Assembly: GCF_003112535.1 (NCBI RefSeq)
Contig: NZ_BEWA01000009.1
Span: 62,001-126,000 of the forward strand
Direction of reading: 5' to 3'
Length of the DNA: 64,000 bases
From: Streptomyces rishiriensis
GTDB taxonomy: Bacteria > Actinomycetota > Actinomycetes > Streptomycetales > Streptomycetaceae
The notes under the pieces are model-generated. The model saw only the letters and a list, made by a program, of their open reading frames with translations. It was not told the origin of the DNA and did not search any database. Below, one piece after another: positions 29,745 to 38,022 of the stretch. Numbering within the stretch: the stretch's first letter is position 1; every line of letters begins with the position of its first letter. The translations under genes and the position numbers were made by a program.

Positions 29745-30885
29745 ACCCCTTCCCGGCGATCGCGCGCTGGCCCATCTGCGTCGTCAGCCAGCGGAACGCG
29801 GGCACCACCTGCGGCCGCCACAGCCCCATGGTGTGTCCTCCCGCCTTGCTCGGGATGTACACGACGTGCACGGTCGTCGGCGCCTTCGCCACCTGACGCA
29901 GGGCCAGGGCCGCCTCGTAGCCGTCGCGCGGCTGGCCGGAGAGGTAGAGGGCCACCGCCGGCGGGAGGGCGGCCTTGCGCAGCAGCAGGTACGGGTTGTT
30001 CGCCCGGCGCACGGCCGGGTCCTGGGCGGCCAGCGAGTCGTGCACGATCGCCGGGTCGCTGTACCCGGACAGGCTCACCGCGGCCCGGTAGCGGTCGGGG
30101 TGGGCGACGGCCAGCTTGGTCGCGCAGTGGCCGCCCGCCGAGTACCCGGCCACGGCCCAGCTCTTGGGCGCGGGCTGGGTCCGGAAGTTGTCCCTGAGCA
30201 TCTTCGGGACGTCGACGCTGAGCCAGGTGTCCGCGTTGACGGTGCCCGGGACGTTGGCGCAGCCGGTGTCCACGCCCGGCAGCAGCGTGGTGCGCGGGGC
30301 GGCCAGGATGAACGGCGCGACCTTGCCCTCACGCATCAGCGGGGCCAGTTGCTCGTGCACGTGCAGTGTCCCGAACCAGGACTTCGCGGAACCGGGGTAG
30401 CCCGGCAGCAACTCCACGACGGGGAAGGAACGGTGGGCGTACGCGGGGTCGTTGTACTGCGGGGGCAGCCATACGTAGACCTCGGCGTTCACGCCGGAGA
30501 CCTGGCCGTGCACCTGGGTGACGCGCACCCCGCCGGCCGCGTGCATCGCCGCGCCGTCCACCAGTGTGAACTTCTGTCTTACCTTCGGCAGTCGGTTCAG
30601 CGCGATGCCGCCGGTGCCGTCGGCGCCCAGGTTGGCGGCCTGCTGCACATGGGTGCCGGTGCCCAGGAGGTCGTCCCATGTGTCGTACAGGTTGTTGGCG
30701 TTGTTGACCAGAACGAAGACCAGGCTCACGGCCGTGGTCTGGGCGAACAGCAGCATCATGATCCGGGCCGCGGCGCGCAGGACCCGCGGTCCGCGCAGTC
30801 GCGACCACAGCAGCAGCGGCAGCACGACGGCGACGGCGGACAGCGCGATCAGGGTGTAGAGGAACGGAGTCCCGGTGAGGCTCAT
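29653..30885 (-). CDS. Membrane-anchored alpha/beta-hydrolase (esterase D/antigen-85-like)
   Basis: A 410-residue protein. Three or four N-terminal hydrophobic segments (about 5-75) anchor it, then an extracellular esterase-like domain follows with nucleophile Ser249 in GYSAGGH, LLPGYPGS as oxyanion region and a C-terminal GGHTMGLW histidine. It resembles the putative esterase family that includes mycolyltransferases. The substrate is unknown. The last 30 residues, Ser/Ala/Arg-rich, are encoded in the overlap with the TRIC-type gene, so the tail may be a late extension. Confidence 0.88.
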   Translation of the reverse strand: MSLTGTPFLYTLIALSAVAVVLPLLLWSRLRGPRVLRAAARIMMLLFAQTTAVSLVFVLVNNANNLYDTWDDLLGTGTHVQQAANLGADGTGGIALNRLPKVRQKFTLVDGAAMHAAGGVRVTQVHGQVSGVNAEVYVWLPPQYNDPAYAHRSFPVVELLPGYPGSAKSWFGTLHVHEQLAPLMREGKVAPFILAAPRTTLLPGVDTGCANVPGTVNADTWLSVDVPKMLRDNFRTQPAPKSWAVAGYSAGGHCATKLAVAHPDRYRAAVSLSGYSDPAIVHDSLAAQDPAVRRANNPYLLLRKAALPPAVALYLSGQPRDGYEAALALRQVAKAPTTVHVVYIPSKAGGHTMGLWRPQVVPAFRWLTTQMGQRAIAGKGSTPHAPSSGGSKHAELASGTASRATAGRKR

Positions 30886-31027
30886 GCCTTAGCAGAGGGA
30901 AAACGAGGCGTCGAGGTTACGGACGAGTTCGGACACTTACCAAGAAATTGCAGTAGCGGTCCGGAGCGTGCTCGAGGGGCGCCTGGAAAAGCTACCGCTT
31001 AGTAATCAAGTGTTGTACCGTGCAGCC

Positions 31028-31888
31028 ATGGCAGAAGCAGCTACGGCGACGGCCCGGCAGGCCACCGTCGGGGACAGTGAGTTCGACCGGGACACCGCAC
31101 TCACCCGGCGCGCGCCCGGCGTCTACGACATCGACCTGTCGGCCGGCTGGACGATCATCAGCGCCGTCAACGGCGGCTACCTCCTCGCGGTCCTCGGGCG
31201 CGCGCTCGCGGACGCCCTGCCGCACGGCGACCCGTTCACGGTCTCGGCCCATTACCTGACCGCCTCCCAGCCGGGTCCGGCGGTCGTCCGCACGGAGGTG
31301 GTCCGCACCGGCCGCACCCTGTCCACCGGCCAGGCCTCGCTCCTGCAGTACGACGAGCAGGGCGAAGAGGTCGAGCGGATCCGCGTCCTCGCCTCCTACG
31401 GCGACCTGGACTCCCTGCCGGACGACGTGCGCACGACCGCGAAGCCGCCCGCGATCCCGCCGATCGACCAGTGCTTCGGCCCCGAGGACGGACCGGCGCC
31501 GGTCGACGGCAGTTCCGCGATCGCCGACCGGCTGATGCTCAAACTCGACCCGTCCACCCTCGGCTGGGCGCTCGGACAGCCCTCCGGCAAGGGCGAGATG
31601 CGCGCCTGGTTCGGCCTGAAGGACGGCCGTGACCCCGACCCGCTCTCCCTCCTCCTCGCCGTGGACGCGCTGCCGCCCACCGCCTTCGAGATCGGTCTGC
31701 GCGGCTGGGTCCCCACCGTCGAGCTGACGGTCCACGTCCGCTGCCGTCCGGCCCCGGGTCCGCTGCGCGTGTCCATCACCACCCGCAACCTCGCCGGCGG
31801 CTTCCTCGAGGAGGACGCCGAGGTCTGGGACAGCGCGGACCGGCTCGTCGCGCAGTCGCGGCAGCTGGCCCGGGTCAGGCTCGGCTGA
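31028..31888 (+). CDS. Acyl-CoA thioesterase (TesB-like double hot-dog)
   Basis: A 286-residue two-hot-dog-domain protein. The first half has WTIISAVNGGYLLAVLGRAL and SAHYLTASQPGP, the second LLLAVDALPPTAFEIG and WVPTVELTVHVR, as in the actinobacterial thioesterase family. It should hydrolyse acyl-CoA. ATG 31028 has no obvious ribosome-binding site; TAGTAAT about 20 bases upstream could be a -10 box giving a very short leader. The gene stands alone, divergent from the esterase. Confidence 0.85.
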   Translation: MAEAATATARQATVGDSEFDRDTALTRRAPGVYDIDLSAGWTIISAVNGGYLLAVLGRALADALPHGDPFTVSAHYLTASQPGPAVVRTEVVRTGRTLSTGQASLLQYDEQGEEVERIRVLASYGDLDSLPDDVRTTAKPPAIPPIDQCFGPEDGPAPVDGSSAIADRLMLKLDPSTLGWALGQPSGKGEMRAWFGLKDGRDPDPLSLLLAVDALPPTAFEIGLRGWVPTVELTVHVRCRPAPGPLRVSITTRNLAGGFLEEDAEVWDSADRLVAQSRQLARVRLG

Positions 31889-32129
31889 ACGGTTTTCCGG
31901 CACGAGGCCGCCGACGTCCGTGGGGCGGGTCGCGGCGGCCGACTGTGTCACGGGTCCGTCCCGGCCCACCGACCGGGCTCCCAGGGCGAACCGCCAGGTC
32001 CAGGAGGTCGCTCGGGGCGCGCTGTGCCCCGTCGACAGGCGGTGCACAGGGGGAGCTCAAGGTAGCCCTAAGTGCCGTTGGTTGAGTTTCCGCTTCAGGT
32101 TCTCCTCATCCTCACTGGAGCTGTCTCTC

Positions 32130-32570
32130 ATGAAGCGTGCGCTGATGCCCGTCCGTCTCGTCCCCGCGGTGGCGCTGCTGGCGCTCTCGCCCCTCGCCCT
32201 GGCGGCCTGCGGCTCGGGTGACTCCTCCTCCTCGTCCTCCTCGTCGTCCGGCGGCGCCTCGTCCCAGCAGTCCTGTCAGCCGCCGTCGGGCAACGCCTCG
32301 GGCGTGCCGGGCGGCGCGCCGGCGGGCGCTCCGTCCGGGGCGCCGAGCGGTGCGGCGGCCACGGGCAGGCCGACGGGCACGCCCACAGGGACGCCGACGG
32401 ACATGCCGACGGGCAGGCCGACCGGCGCGGCGAGCGGCGGCTCCGGAGGCGGCCGGGGCGGCGCTCAGGGCGGCCCGGCCGATGGTCGGAGCGGCGGCTG
32501 CGGAGGTCCCGGCGGCGGGTCGAGCGGCGGGCCGAGCGGCGGGCAGGGGCAGCAGGCCCAGCAGGGCTGA
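32130..32570 (+). CDS. Low-complexity lipoprotein, function unknown
   Basis: A 146-residue protein with a lipoprotein signal (LALSPLALAACGSG). The mature part is almost entirely low complexity: a Ser run, GAPSGAPSGA, Pro/Thr repeats of TGTPTGTPTD type, then a Gly/Ser-rich end with Gln. A Cys pair (SCQPPSG and GGCGGP) may form a disulfide. GGAG lies 9 bases before ATG 32130. It looks like an extracellular, unfolded, perhaps wall-spanning protein. Tandem copies of its 3' end cross the stop codon. Confidence 0.75.
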   Translation: MKRALMPVRLVPAVALLALSPLALAACGSGDSSSSSSSSSGGASSQQSCQPPSGNASGVPGGAPAGAPSGAPSGAAATGRPTGTPTGTPTDMPTGRPTGAASGGSGGGRGGAQGGPADGRSGGCGGPGGGSSGGPSGGQGQQAQQG

Positions 32571-32593
32571 CCGGCCCGGCAGGGCTGACCGGC
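32561..32593. repeat. Direct repeat over the lipoprotein stop codon
   Basis: The 15 bases GCAGGGCTGACCGGC occur at 32561-32575 and exactly again at 32579-32593, an 18-base period. The first copy contains the gene's TGA stop. Confidence 0.8.
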
Positions 32594-32718
32594 GGTCCGG
32601 CAACGGGGCGGCGCACTCGGAAAGGGGTGCGCCGCTCGTGCGTCCGGCCGGGGTCGGTCGTGCGGCGGGCGGGGGAGTGCGCGGCGCGCGGGGCGGCGGC
32701 CGGTCCGGCCGCCCGGTC

Positions 32719-33345
32719 TCAGTCCAGCCAGTGGTGGCGGCCGATGCTGATGAGCCGCATCTGACGGGCCGCGAGCAGGGTGACCCGCTCCCGGTCCTCC
32801 GGCGAGGCCTCCAGCGCCTCCAGGAACAGCGAGGCCGTGATGAGCATCTGGTCGACGTAGAGATGCGAGAGCATCAGCAGGTCGTCGTCGCTCCAGCCGG
32901 CGGCCTCGGCGTCCTTGGCCAGCTCGGCCTTCACCTCGTGGGCGAACCGGCCCAGTTGCTCCCGGATCGCCTCCCGCACCGGCTGGACCCCGCCATGCCG
33001 TTCCCGGGCGATGAAACGCACGTGTGCGGGGTACGCGGTCACGTGACCGGCTATCAACTCGACAGCGCGCTTGATGCGTTCGCCGCTGGAGTCGGCGGAC
33101 GTCACCGTGGTCCGGATCATCGGGTGCAGGCTGCCCAGCGCCTCCTCGACCAGGGCCACGCCGAGGTCCGCGGTGGAGCGGAAGTGGCGGTAGAACGCGG
33201 TCGGGGCGACCCCGACGGCGCGGGTGACCTCGCGCAGGCCCAGGCTGCTCAGGCTCTGCTCCTCCAGCAGCGCCAGCGCCGCGTCCATGAGCGCCTGCCG
33301 GGTCTTCTGCTTCTGGGCCTGCCGAATGCCGAGGGTGTGACTCAT
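32719..33345 (-). CDS. TetR-family regulator
   Basis: A 208-residue repressor-type protein with the N-terminal helix-turn-helix (LGLREVTRAVGVAPTAFYRHF, about residues 34-55) and a helical ligand domain. It is divergent from two small membrane-protein genes. The region between holds a 28-bp imperfect palindrome and a second copy of its half-site near this gene's own start, so it probably represses both itself and its neighbours. The ligand is unknown. Confidence 0.92.
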   Translation of the reverse strand: MSHTLGIRQAQKQKTRQALMDAALALLEEQSLSSLGLREVTRAVGVAPTAFYRHFRSTADLGVALVEEALGSLHPMIRTTVTSADSSGERIKRAVELIAGHVTAYPAHVRFIARERHGGVQPVREAIREQLGRFAHEVKAELAKDAEAAGWSDDDLLMLSHLYVDQMLITASLFLEALEASPEDRERVTLLAARQMRLISIGRHHWLD

Positions 33346-33357
33346 GTCATCCAGTTA

Positions 33358-33438
33358 ACAACTGTTCTCCGGAATTGAAAAGCCGCGGGACGCGCTAGAC
33401 TCGAGAGTCAGTGAACAAGTGTAACTACAACTGTTCAC
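33358..33438. promoter_or_regulatory. Divergent promoter with TetR-type operator
   Basis: Bases 33411-33438 form a palindrome with 12-base arms matching at 10 positions (GTGAACAAGTGT against ACAACTGTTCAC). The half-site ACAACTGTTC recurs exactly at 33358-33367 beside the TetR start. TTGAAA (33375-33380) and TAGACT (33396-33401) look like -35 and -10 boxes of a rightward promoter, so the palindrome would cover its start point. Operator use is inferred. Confidence 0.75.
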
Positions 33439-33467
33439 CCAAACTTTACGGAGGGGGATCCGATCCC

Positions 33468-33632
33468 ATGCTGTTCCTCGTCGCCGCACTGCTTCTGCTG
33501 GGCGTCGTCATGGGCACCGTCGCCCATGCGCCGCTCGCGTTCACCGTCGTCGCCGCCGCCGTGATCGCCGCCTGGCTCGGCATCTTCGCGCTCCGCGAGC
33601 GCCACGGCCGCCGGCACTCCCCGACCCGCTGA
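33468..33632 (+). CDS. Small membrane protein (54 aa)
   Basis: ATG 33468 is preceded by a strong GGAGGGGG. The protein is two hydrophobic helices (MLFLVAALLLLGVVMGTVAH and FTVVAAAVIAAWLGIFAL) followed by a basic tail rich in Arg and His. It begins 36 bases upstream of the next small membrane-protein gene and shares the TetR-controlled promoter. Function unknown. Confidence 0.75.
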   Translation: MLFLVAALLLLGVVMGTVAHAPLAFTVVAAAVIAAWLGIFALRERHGRRHSPTR

Positions 33633-33664
33633 CCGCCCCGCCCACCGACAGGAGTCGACCGACC

Positions 33665-33931
33665 ATGCAGCTCACCGCACCGGCCACGCGCCGCACCGGC
33701 GTCCGCGACGCAGACGGCATGGCCGTCGCGTCCTTCATCCTGGGCCTGCTGGGCCTGCTCGTCCTCAACGTCTTCCTCGGCCCGATCGCCATCGTGCTGG
33801 CGGCGGCGGCCCTCTGGCGCGGCACGGCCCGCCGCGGCCGCGCCTACCTCGGCCTCGCGCTGGGCGTCGCCGACCTGCTGGTCCTGGTGGCGTTCATGCA
33901 GGCGGACTCGACGATCTCCTGGAGCTTCTGA
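33665..33931 (+). CDS. DUF4190 small membrane protein
   Basis: An 88-residue protein with the DUF4190 pattern GMAVASFILGLLGLL, a short loop, then LGPIAIVLAAAALWRG and RGRAYLGLALGVADLLVL, giving two to three TM segments. It follows the 54-residue membrane protein by 32 bases and is likely co-transcribed under the divergent TetR regulator. Function unknown. Confidence 0.82.
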   Translation: MQLTAPATRRTGVRDADGMAVASFILGLLGLLVLNVFLGPIAIVLAAAALWRGTARRGRAYLGLALGVADLLVLVAFMQADSTISWSF

Positions 33932-33974
33932 CCGCCGCGGCCACCTGGCAGCCAGGCGCGCCGCCCCGCCCCCG

Positions 33975-33980
33975 TAGAAT
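33975..33980 (+). promoter_or_regulatory. -10 box suggesting a leaderless nifS transcript
   Basis: TAGAAT, a good match to the Streptomyces housekeeping -10 element, ends 9 bases before the nifS ATG, and no ribosome-binding site lies between. Transcription would start at or next to the A of ATG. No clear -35 box is seen. Confidence 0.6.
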
Positions 33981-33989
33981 CGGGGCACC

Positions 33990-35153
33990 ATGGCATACCT
34001 CGACCACGCCGCGACCACGCCGATGCTTCCCGAGGCGGTCGAGGCACTGACCGCGCACCTGGGCGTCACCGGCAACGCCTCCTCCCTGCACGCGGCCGGC
34101 CGGCAGGCCCGCCGTACGGTCGAGGAAGCCCGCGAGACGCTCGCCGAAGCGCTCGGCGCCCGTCCCAGCGAGGTCGTGCTCACCTCCGGCGGCACCGAGG
34201 CCGACAACCTCGCCGTCAAGGGCCTGTACTGGTCCCGGCGCGACGCGGACCCGGCCCGCACCCGTGTCCTGGCCAGCCCCGTCGAGCACCACGCGGTTCT
34301 CGACGCCGTGCACTGGCTCGGCGAGCACGAGGGCGCCACGGTCGAGTACCTGCCGGTCGACTCCTACGGGCGGGTCCACCCCGAGGCCCTGCGCGAGGCC
34401 GTCGCCCGCAATCCCCACGACGTGGCGCTGGCCACCGTCATGTGGGCCAACAACGAGATCGGCACGATCCTGCCGGTCCGTGAACTGGCCGACGTCGCAG
34501 CCGAGTTCGGCATCCCTCTGCATGCCGACGCCGTCCAGGCCTTCGGCCAGGTACCCGTCGACTTCGCCGCCTCCGGCCTCGCCGCGATGACGGTCTCCGG
34601 CCACAAGATCGGCGGCCCCTACGGCATCGGCGCCCTCCTCCTCGGCCGTGAACACACCCCCGTGCCCGTCCTGCACGGCGGAGGCCAGGAGCGCCACGTC
34701 CGCTCCGGAACCCTCGACGTCCCCGCGACCGCCGCCTTCGCGGTCGCCGGCCGCCTCGCCGCCGAGCAGCGCGAGTGGTTCGCCCGCGAGATCGGCGCCC
34801 TGCGCGACGGCTTGATCGACGCGGTCCGCACTGCCGTCCCGGACGCCATCCTCGGCGGCGACCCCGTCGACCGGCTGCCGGCCAACGCCCACTTCACCTT
34901 CCCGGGCTGCGAGGGCGACTCCCTGCTGCTGCTGCTCGACGCGCAGGGCATCGAGTGCTCCACCGGCTCCGCCTGCACCGCGGGCGTCGCCCAGCCCAGC
35001 CATGTCCTGCTCGCCACCGGCGTCGACCCGGCCCTGGCCCGCGGCACCCTCCGCTTCTCGCTCGGCCACACCTCCACGGAGGCCGACGTCGAGGCGGTCG
35101 CCAAGGCCATCGGCCCCGCGGTGGAGCGGGCCCGGGCGGCCGGGCTCAGCTGA
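33990..35153 (+). CDS. nifS: Cysteine desulfurase
   Basis: A 387-residue class V PLP enzyme that removes sulfur from cysteine to form an enzyme persulfide. PLP Lys206 is in SGHKIGGP, the catalytic loop Cys329 in STGSACTAG, and EHHAVLDA contains the conserved active-site histidines. It is probably the sulfur donor for MnmA, encoded 2.9 kb downstream, since the two act in series in tRNA 2-thiouridine formation. The ATG is likely leaderless. Short tandem repeats follow the stop. Confidence 0.95.
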   Translation: MAYLDHAATTPMLPEAVEALTAHLGVTGNASSLHAAGRQARRTVEEARETLAEALGARPSEVVLTSGGTEADNLAVKGLYWSRRDADPARTRVLASPVEHHAVLDAVHWLGEHEGATVEYLPVDSYGRVHPEALREAVARNPHDVALATVMWANNEIGTILPVRELADVAAEFGIPLHADAVQAFGQVPVDFAASGLAAMTVSGHKIGGPYGIGALLLGREHTPVPVLHGGGQERHVRSGTLDVPATAAFAVAGRLAAEQREWFAREIGALRDGLIDAVRTAVPDAILGGDPVDRLPANAHFTFPGCEGDSLLLLLDAQGIECSTGSACTAGVAQPSHVLLATGVDPALARGTLRFSLGHTSTEADVEAVAKAIGPAVERARAAGLS

Positions 35154-35156
35154 CCG

Positions 35157-35194
35157 CCGTCCGCCCGTCCGCCCCGCCCTCCGTCCGCCCGTCC
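35157..35194. repeat. Direct repeat after nifS
   Basis: CCGTCCGCCCGTCC occurs at 35157-35170 and again exactly at 35181-35194, starting three bases after the nifS stop. It fills most of the convergent spacer before the hydrolase gene. Confidence 0.7.
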
Positions 35195-35219
35195 TCACCG
35201 GAGGCGGACTGCCGGGTCC

Positions 35220-36554
35220 TCACCGGCGGTCGTGCAGGAACGCGGGGATCCCGGCGCGGGTCGGGTAGTCGGGCACGGGCGGCGGCTCGTCCTCCAGGAA
35301 CGCGGTGATCGCCGCGGCGGCCCGGTCGTTGTTGCCGTCCAGGCCGTTCCACATGTGGTGCCCGACTCCCGGCATGTACTGCGTGCGCCGGACGGCGGGG
35401 TCGTCGGCGAGGACGGCGGTCGCCCACTGGCGCAGCTGGGAGGAGCACTCGGCGATCATCAGCATCGCGGGGGTCCGGGAGAGCCTGAGCTGCGGGGCGA
35501 TGGAGGGCGAGTCCCGCACCGTCTGCTGGACGCGGAGGCTGGCCGCCGGGCTGAAGGAGAAGTTCTGTGCGGTGTCCTCGACCGGGATGCGGTGCGCGTC
35601 GCGGGCGCAGTAGGCGGATGCGGTGTCGCTGCCCAGGTCGGCGGCGGTGAAGGCGTTGTCGCCCTCGGCCTGTCCGATCAGCGCGGTGCCGGGCGTGAGC
35701 AGTCCGAGCCGCATGAGGCCGAATGCCACGGCGTACCGGGGAACGTGCGTCGAGCGCGGCCCGGTCATGGCCGGCGCGAGTCCCCGCGCGGACGTCCGGC
35801 CCCGGTGTCCGGCGACGCGCGCGGTGGGGCCGTCCATGGGACCGGGCTCGGCGACGACCGCCCGGTGCAGACGGGCGGCGACGCCCGGGTCGGCGAGGGC
35901 CCGCGTGAGCACGACCCCGCCCGAGGAGAATCCGAGGACGTCGACTTTGCCCCTGCCCAGGCGGTCGACGAAGGCGGCGAGGTCGCGGACCGACCTGGAG
36001 ATCGTGTACTGGCTCATGGGGAGCAGGTCGCTTCGTCCGCCGCCGGCCTGTTCGTAGGCGTACACGTCGTAACCCCGGCGTGCCAGCAGCTGCAGGAACC
36101 GGTGGTCGAGCACCGAGATGCCGCGGACCGGTCCGCCGTTGAGGTACACCAGCGGGAGCGGGCGCCGGGTGCCGCGGTGCGCGGGCGGGTAGTGGTACAC
36201 CGCGACCCGGCTGCCTGTGGCCAGGCTCCAGTGCTGCGTGGCCACGAACGGCAGGGCCGGGGGATACCGCCGGGCCGTCGGCGCGGTCGGGACGCAGACC
36301 GCCGCGGTCAGTGCCGCCGCCACGGCCACCGGCAGGAACGGCGCGAGCCGCGCCGGCCGACCGCGTCGCCGTCCCCGCCGCAGTGCGAGGGCCGCCCCCG
36401 CTGCGAGGGTCGCCGACCATGCGGCAAGGCCCGAGGCCGCCCCGTCCGTGAGGGTGATCAGAGCGAGAAAGACGACGACCAGTGCCGTGACGGCGGCCAG
36501 GGCCGACAGCAGGCGTCCGGCGAGGCGGACGAAACGTATGGCGGAGAGGGGCAC
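35220..36554 (-). CDS. Membrane-anchored alpha/beta-hydrolase
   Basis: A 444-residue protein starting at GTG 36554 with GGAAGG 7 bases upstream. Residues about 10-100 hold three hydrophobic segments, then an alpha/beta-hydrolase domain with YLNGGPVRG oxyanion region, nucleophile Ser210 in GFSSGG, and a C-terminal GVGHHMWNG histidine. It resembles proline-iminopeptidase-type hydrolases, presumably facing outside. It is divergent from a TetR gene with a 20-bp operator between them, a usual arrangement for a locally controlled detoxifying or export-linked enzyme. The substrate is unknown. Confidence 0.85.
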   Translation of the reverse strand: MPLSAIRFVRLAGRLLSALAAVTALVVVFLALITLTDGAASGLAAWSATLAAGAALALRRGRRRGRPARLAPFLPVAVAAALTAAVCVPTAPTARRYPPALPFVATQHWSLATGSRVAVYHYPPAHRGTRRPLPLVYLNGGPVRGISVLDHRFLQLLARRGYDVYAYEQAGGGRSDLLPMSQYTISRSVRDLAAFVDRLGRGKVDVLGFSSGGVVLTRALADPGVAARLHRAVVAEPGPMDGPTARVAGHRGRTSARGLAPAMTGPRSTHVPRYAVAFGLMRLGLLTPGTALIGQAEGDNAFTAADLGSDTASAYCARDAHRIPVEDTAQNFSFSPAASLRVQQTVRDSPSIAPQLRLSRTPAMLMIAECSSQLRQWATAVLADDPAVRRTQYMPGVGHHMWNGLDGNNDRAAAAITAFLEDEPPPVPDYPTRAGIPAFLHDRR

Positions 36555-36578
36555 GGCGAAGCCTTCCGTGGTTTCAGA

Positions 36579-36598
36579 ACGCTGTTTTAAAACAACGT
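36579..36598. promoter_or_regulatory. TetR operator palindrome
   Basis: ACGCTGTTTTAAAACAACGT is palindromic at 9 of 10 base-pair positions, with a perfect TGTTTTAAAACA core that is strikingly AT-rich for this genome. It lies midway between the hydrolase start (36554) and the TetR start (36623), where an autorepressing TetR protein would bind. Confidence 0.8.
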
Positions 36599-36622
36599 AC
36601 CAGGGAGGGTAGGCTGCCGGGC

Positions 36623-37240
36623 GTGGGTAGGCCGAGAACGAACGACGACGCCGTCGGAGAGCGGCTGGTGGTGTGCGCGACCGAGATGCTCGCGACGCAT
36701 CCGCGCGAAGCGGTCACGGTCCGCGCCGTGGCCGCCGCCGCCGGGGCGTCGGCCACGGCGGTGTACACCCTGTTCGGCGGCAAGGACGGGCTGATCGAGG
36801 CGGTGCGCGACAGGGCCGTCGCCGGCCTCTTCCGGGACGTGTCGGCGGTCCCGTCCTCCGCGGACCCGCTCGCCGACCTCTACGCGCTGGCCGTCGCCTA
36901 CCGTCGTTGGGGGCGCGGGCACAGTCACCTGTACACGGTGCTGTTCGGCGGCGTGCAGCCCTTCGACCCGTCGGGAGCGGTCGGTGCGGCCGACCCCGTT
37001 CGGCCGCTCGTCGCGGCGATCGAGCGCGCGGTGACCGAGTCCGTCCTCGACGGTCAGGTGACGTCGATCGCCCTCTCGCTCTGGGTGACCCTGCACGGGC
37101 TGGTGACCCTCGAACTGGCCGGGGCCCTCGACGCCCCCACGGCGGACGCCGCGTTCCGGTCCGCGATCAACGCGACGCTGCGGGGCTGGACGACCCCCAC
37201 GGTGTTCCGCAGCCTGCGCCGGGCCGAACCCGCTCCCTGA
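36623..37240 (+). CDS. TetR-family regulator with TetR_C_25-like ligand domain
   Basis: A 205-residue regulator from GTG 36623. The helix-turn-helix is VTVRAVAAAAGASATAVYTLF at about 32-52. The C-terminal half (YRRWGRGHSHLYTVLFG) matches regulators in which WG and hydrophobic helices line the ligand pocket. It is divergent from the membrane hydrolase and probably represses it through the 20-bp palindrome. The inducer is unknown. Confidence 0.9.
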   Translation: MGRPRTNDDAVGERLVVCATEMLATHPREAVTVRAVAAAAGASATAVYTLFGGKDGLIEAVRDRAVAGLFRDVSAVPSSADPLADLYALAVAYRRWGRGHSHLYTVLFGGVQPFDPSGAVGAADPVRPLVAAIERAVTESVLDGQVTSIALSLWVTLHGLVTLELAGALDAPTADAAFRSAINATLRGWTTPTVFRSLRRAEPAP

Positions 37241-37279
37241 CCCCGCGGGCCGCGGGCTGCCGGCGAGGCGCGCGGGGCC

Positions 37280-37939
37280 TCAGGCGGTCGCTTCGTGCTC
37301 CTGTGCGACGAGCCGCAGATAGCGGTTCCAGTCCCAGTGCTCGCCGGGATCGGTGTGATCCGTGCCCGGCACCTCCACGTGACCGATGATGTGCTCGCGG
37401 TCCACGGGTATGCCGTACCGCCGGCAGACCGCGGCGGTCAGCCGGGCCGACGCCGCGTACATCGCGTCGGTGAAGTCCTTCGGCCGGTCCACGAAGCCCT
37501 CGTGCTCGATGCCGACGCTGCGCTCGTTGTAGGAGCGGTTGCCCGCGTGGTACGCGACGTCGAGCTCGCGGACCATCTGCGTGACGCGTCCGTCCTTGCC
37601 GACGATGTAGTGCGCGGCCGCCCGGTGCCCGGGGTCCTCGAACGCCTTCACCGCACTGCCGAGATCGCCCTGGGTGACATGGACGACGACCATGTCGATC
37701 CCGTAGTCGTCCGGCCGGTCCGCCCAGCGGAAGTTCGCCTCCGACGCCGCCACCCACCGCGCGCCCCGGTAGTCCACCGCGCCCTCCACGCGCGCTCTGC
37801 GCACGCCGGGCAGCCGCCAGTACAGCCGCGCCAGCTCGTCCCGCGCCAGCAGGCCCGTGCCGACGGCGGCCGCCGCCCCGCCGATCAGCAGGGCGCGCCG
37901 CCCGATCCGCCGGTCGGAGTCGCTCTTCCCGTCCCCCAT
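37280..37939 (-). CDS. Tat-exported N-acetylmuramoyl-L-alanine amidase (PGRP type)
   Basis: A 219-residue amidase_2 domain protein. The N-terminus carries a twin-arginine signal (RRIGRRALLIGGAAAAVG). VVVHVTQG and HVEVPGTDHTDPGEHW provide the zinc histidines, and VGIEHEG is the usual core strand. It should cut the bond between MurNAc and the stem peptide in the wall. AAGGG lies 8 bases before ATG 37939. It is divergent from mnmA. Confidence 0.93.
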   Translation of the reverse strand: MGDGKSDSDRRIGRRALLIGGAAAAVGTGLLARDELARLYWRLPGVRRARVEGAVDYRGARWVAASEANFRWADRPDDYGIDMVVVHVTQGDLGSAVKAFEDPGHRAAAHYIVGKDGRVTQMVRELDVAYHAGNRSYNERSVGIEHEGFVDRPKDFTDAMYAASARLTAAVCRRYGIPVDREHIIGHVEVPGTDHTDPGEHWDWNRYLRLVAQEHEATA

Positions 37940-38022
37940 GTCCGTGCCCTTCCTCGCCCCTCGTGATCGTCAACGGATACTCGCGGGCCGCGGTTCCCGG
38001 CGACCCGTACCCTGGAAGGGTT

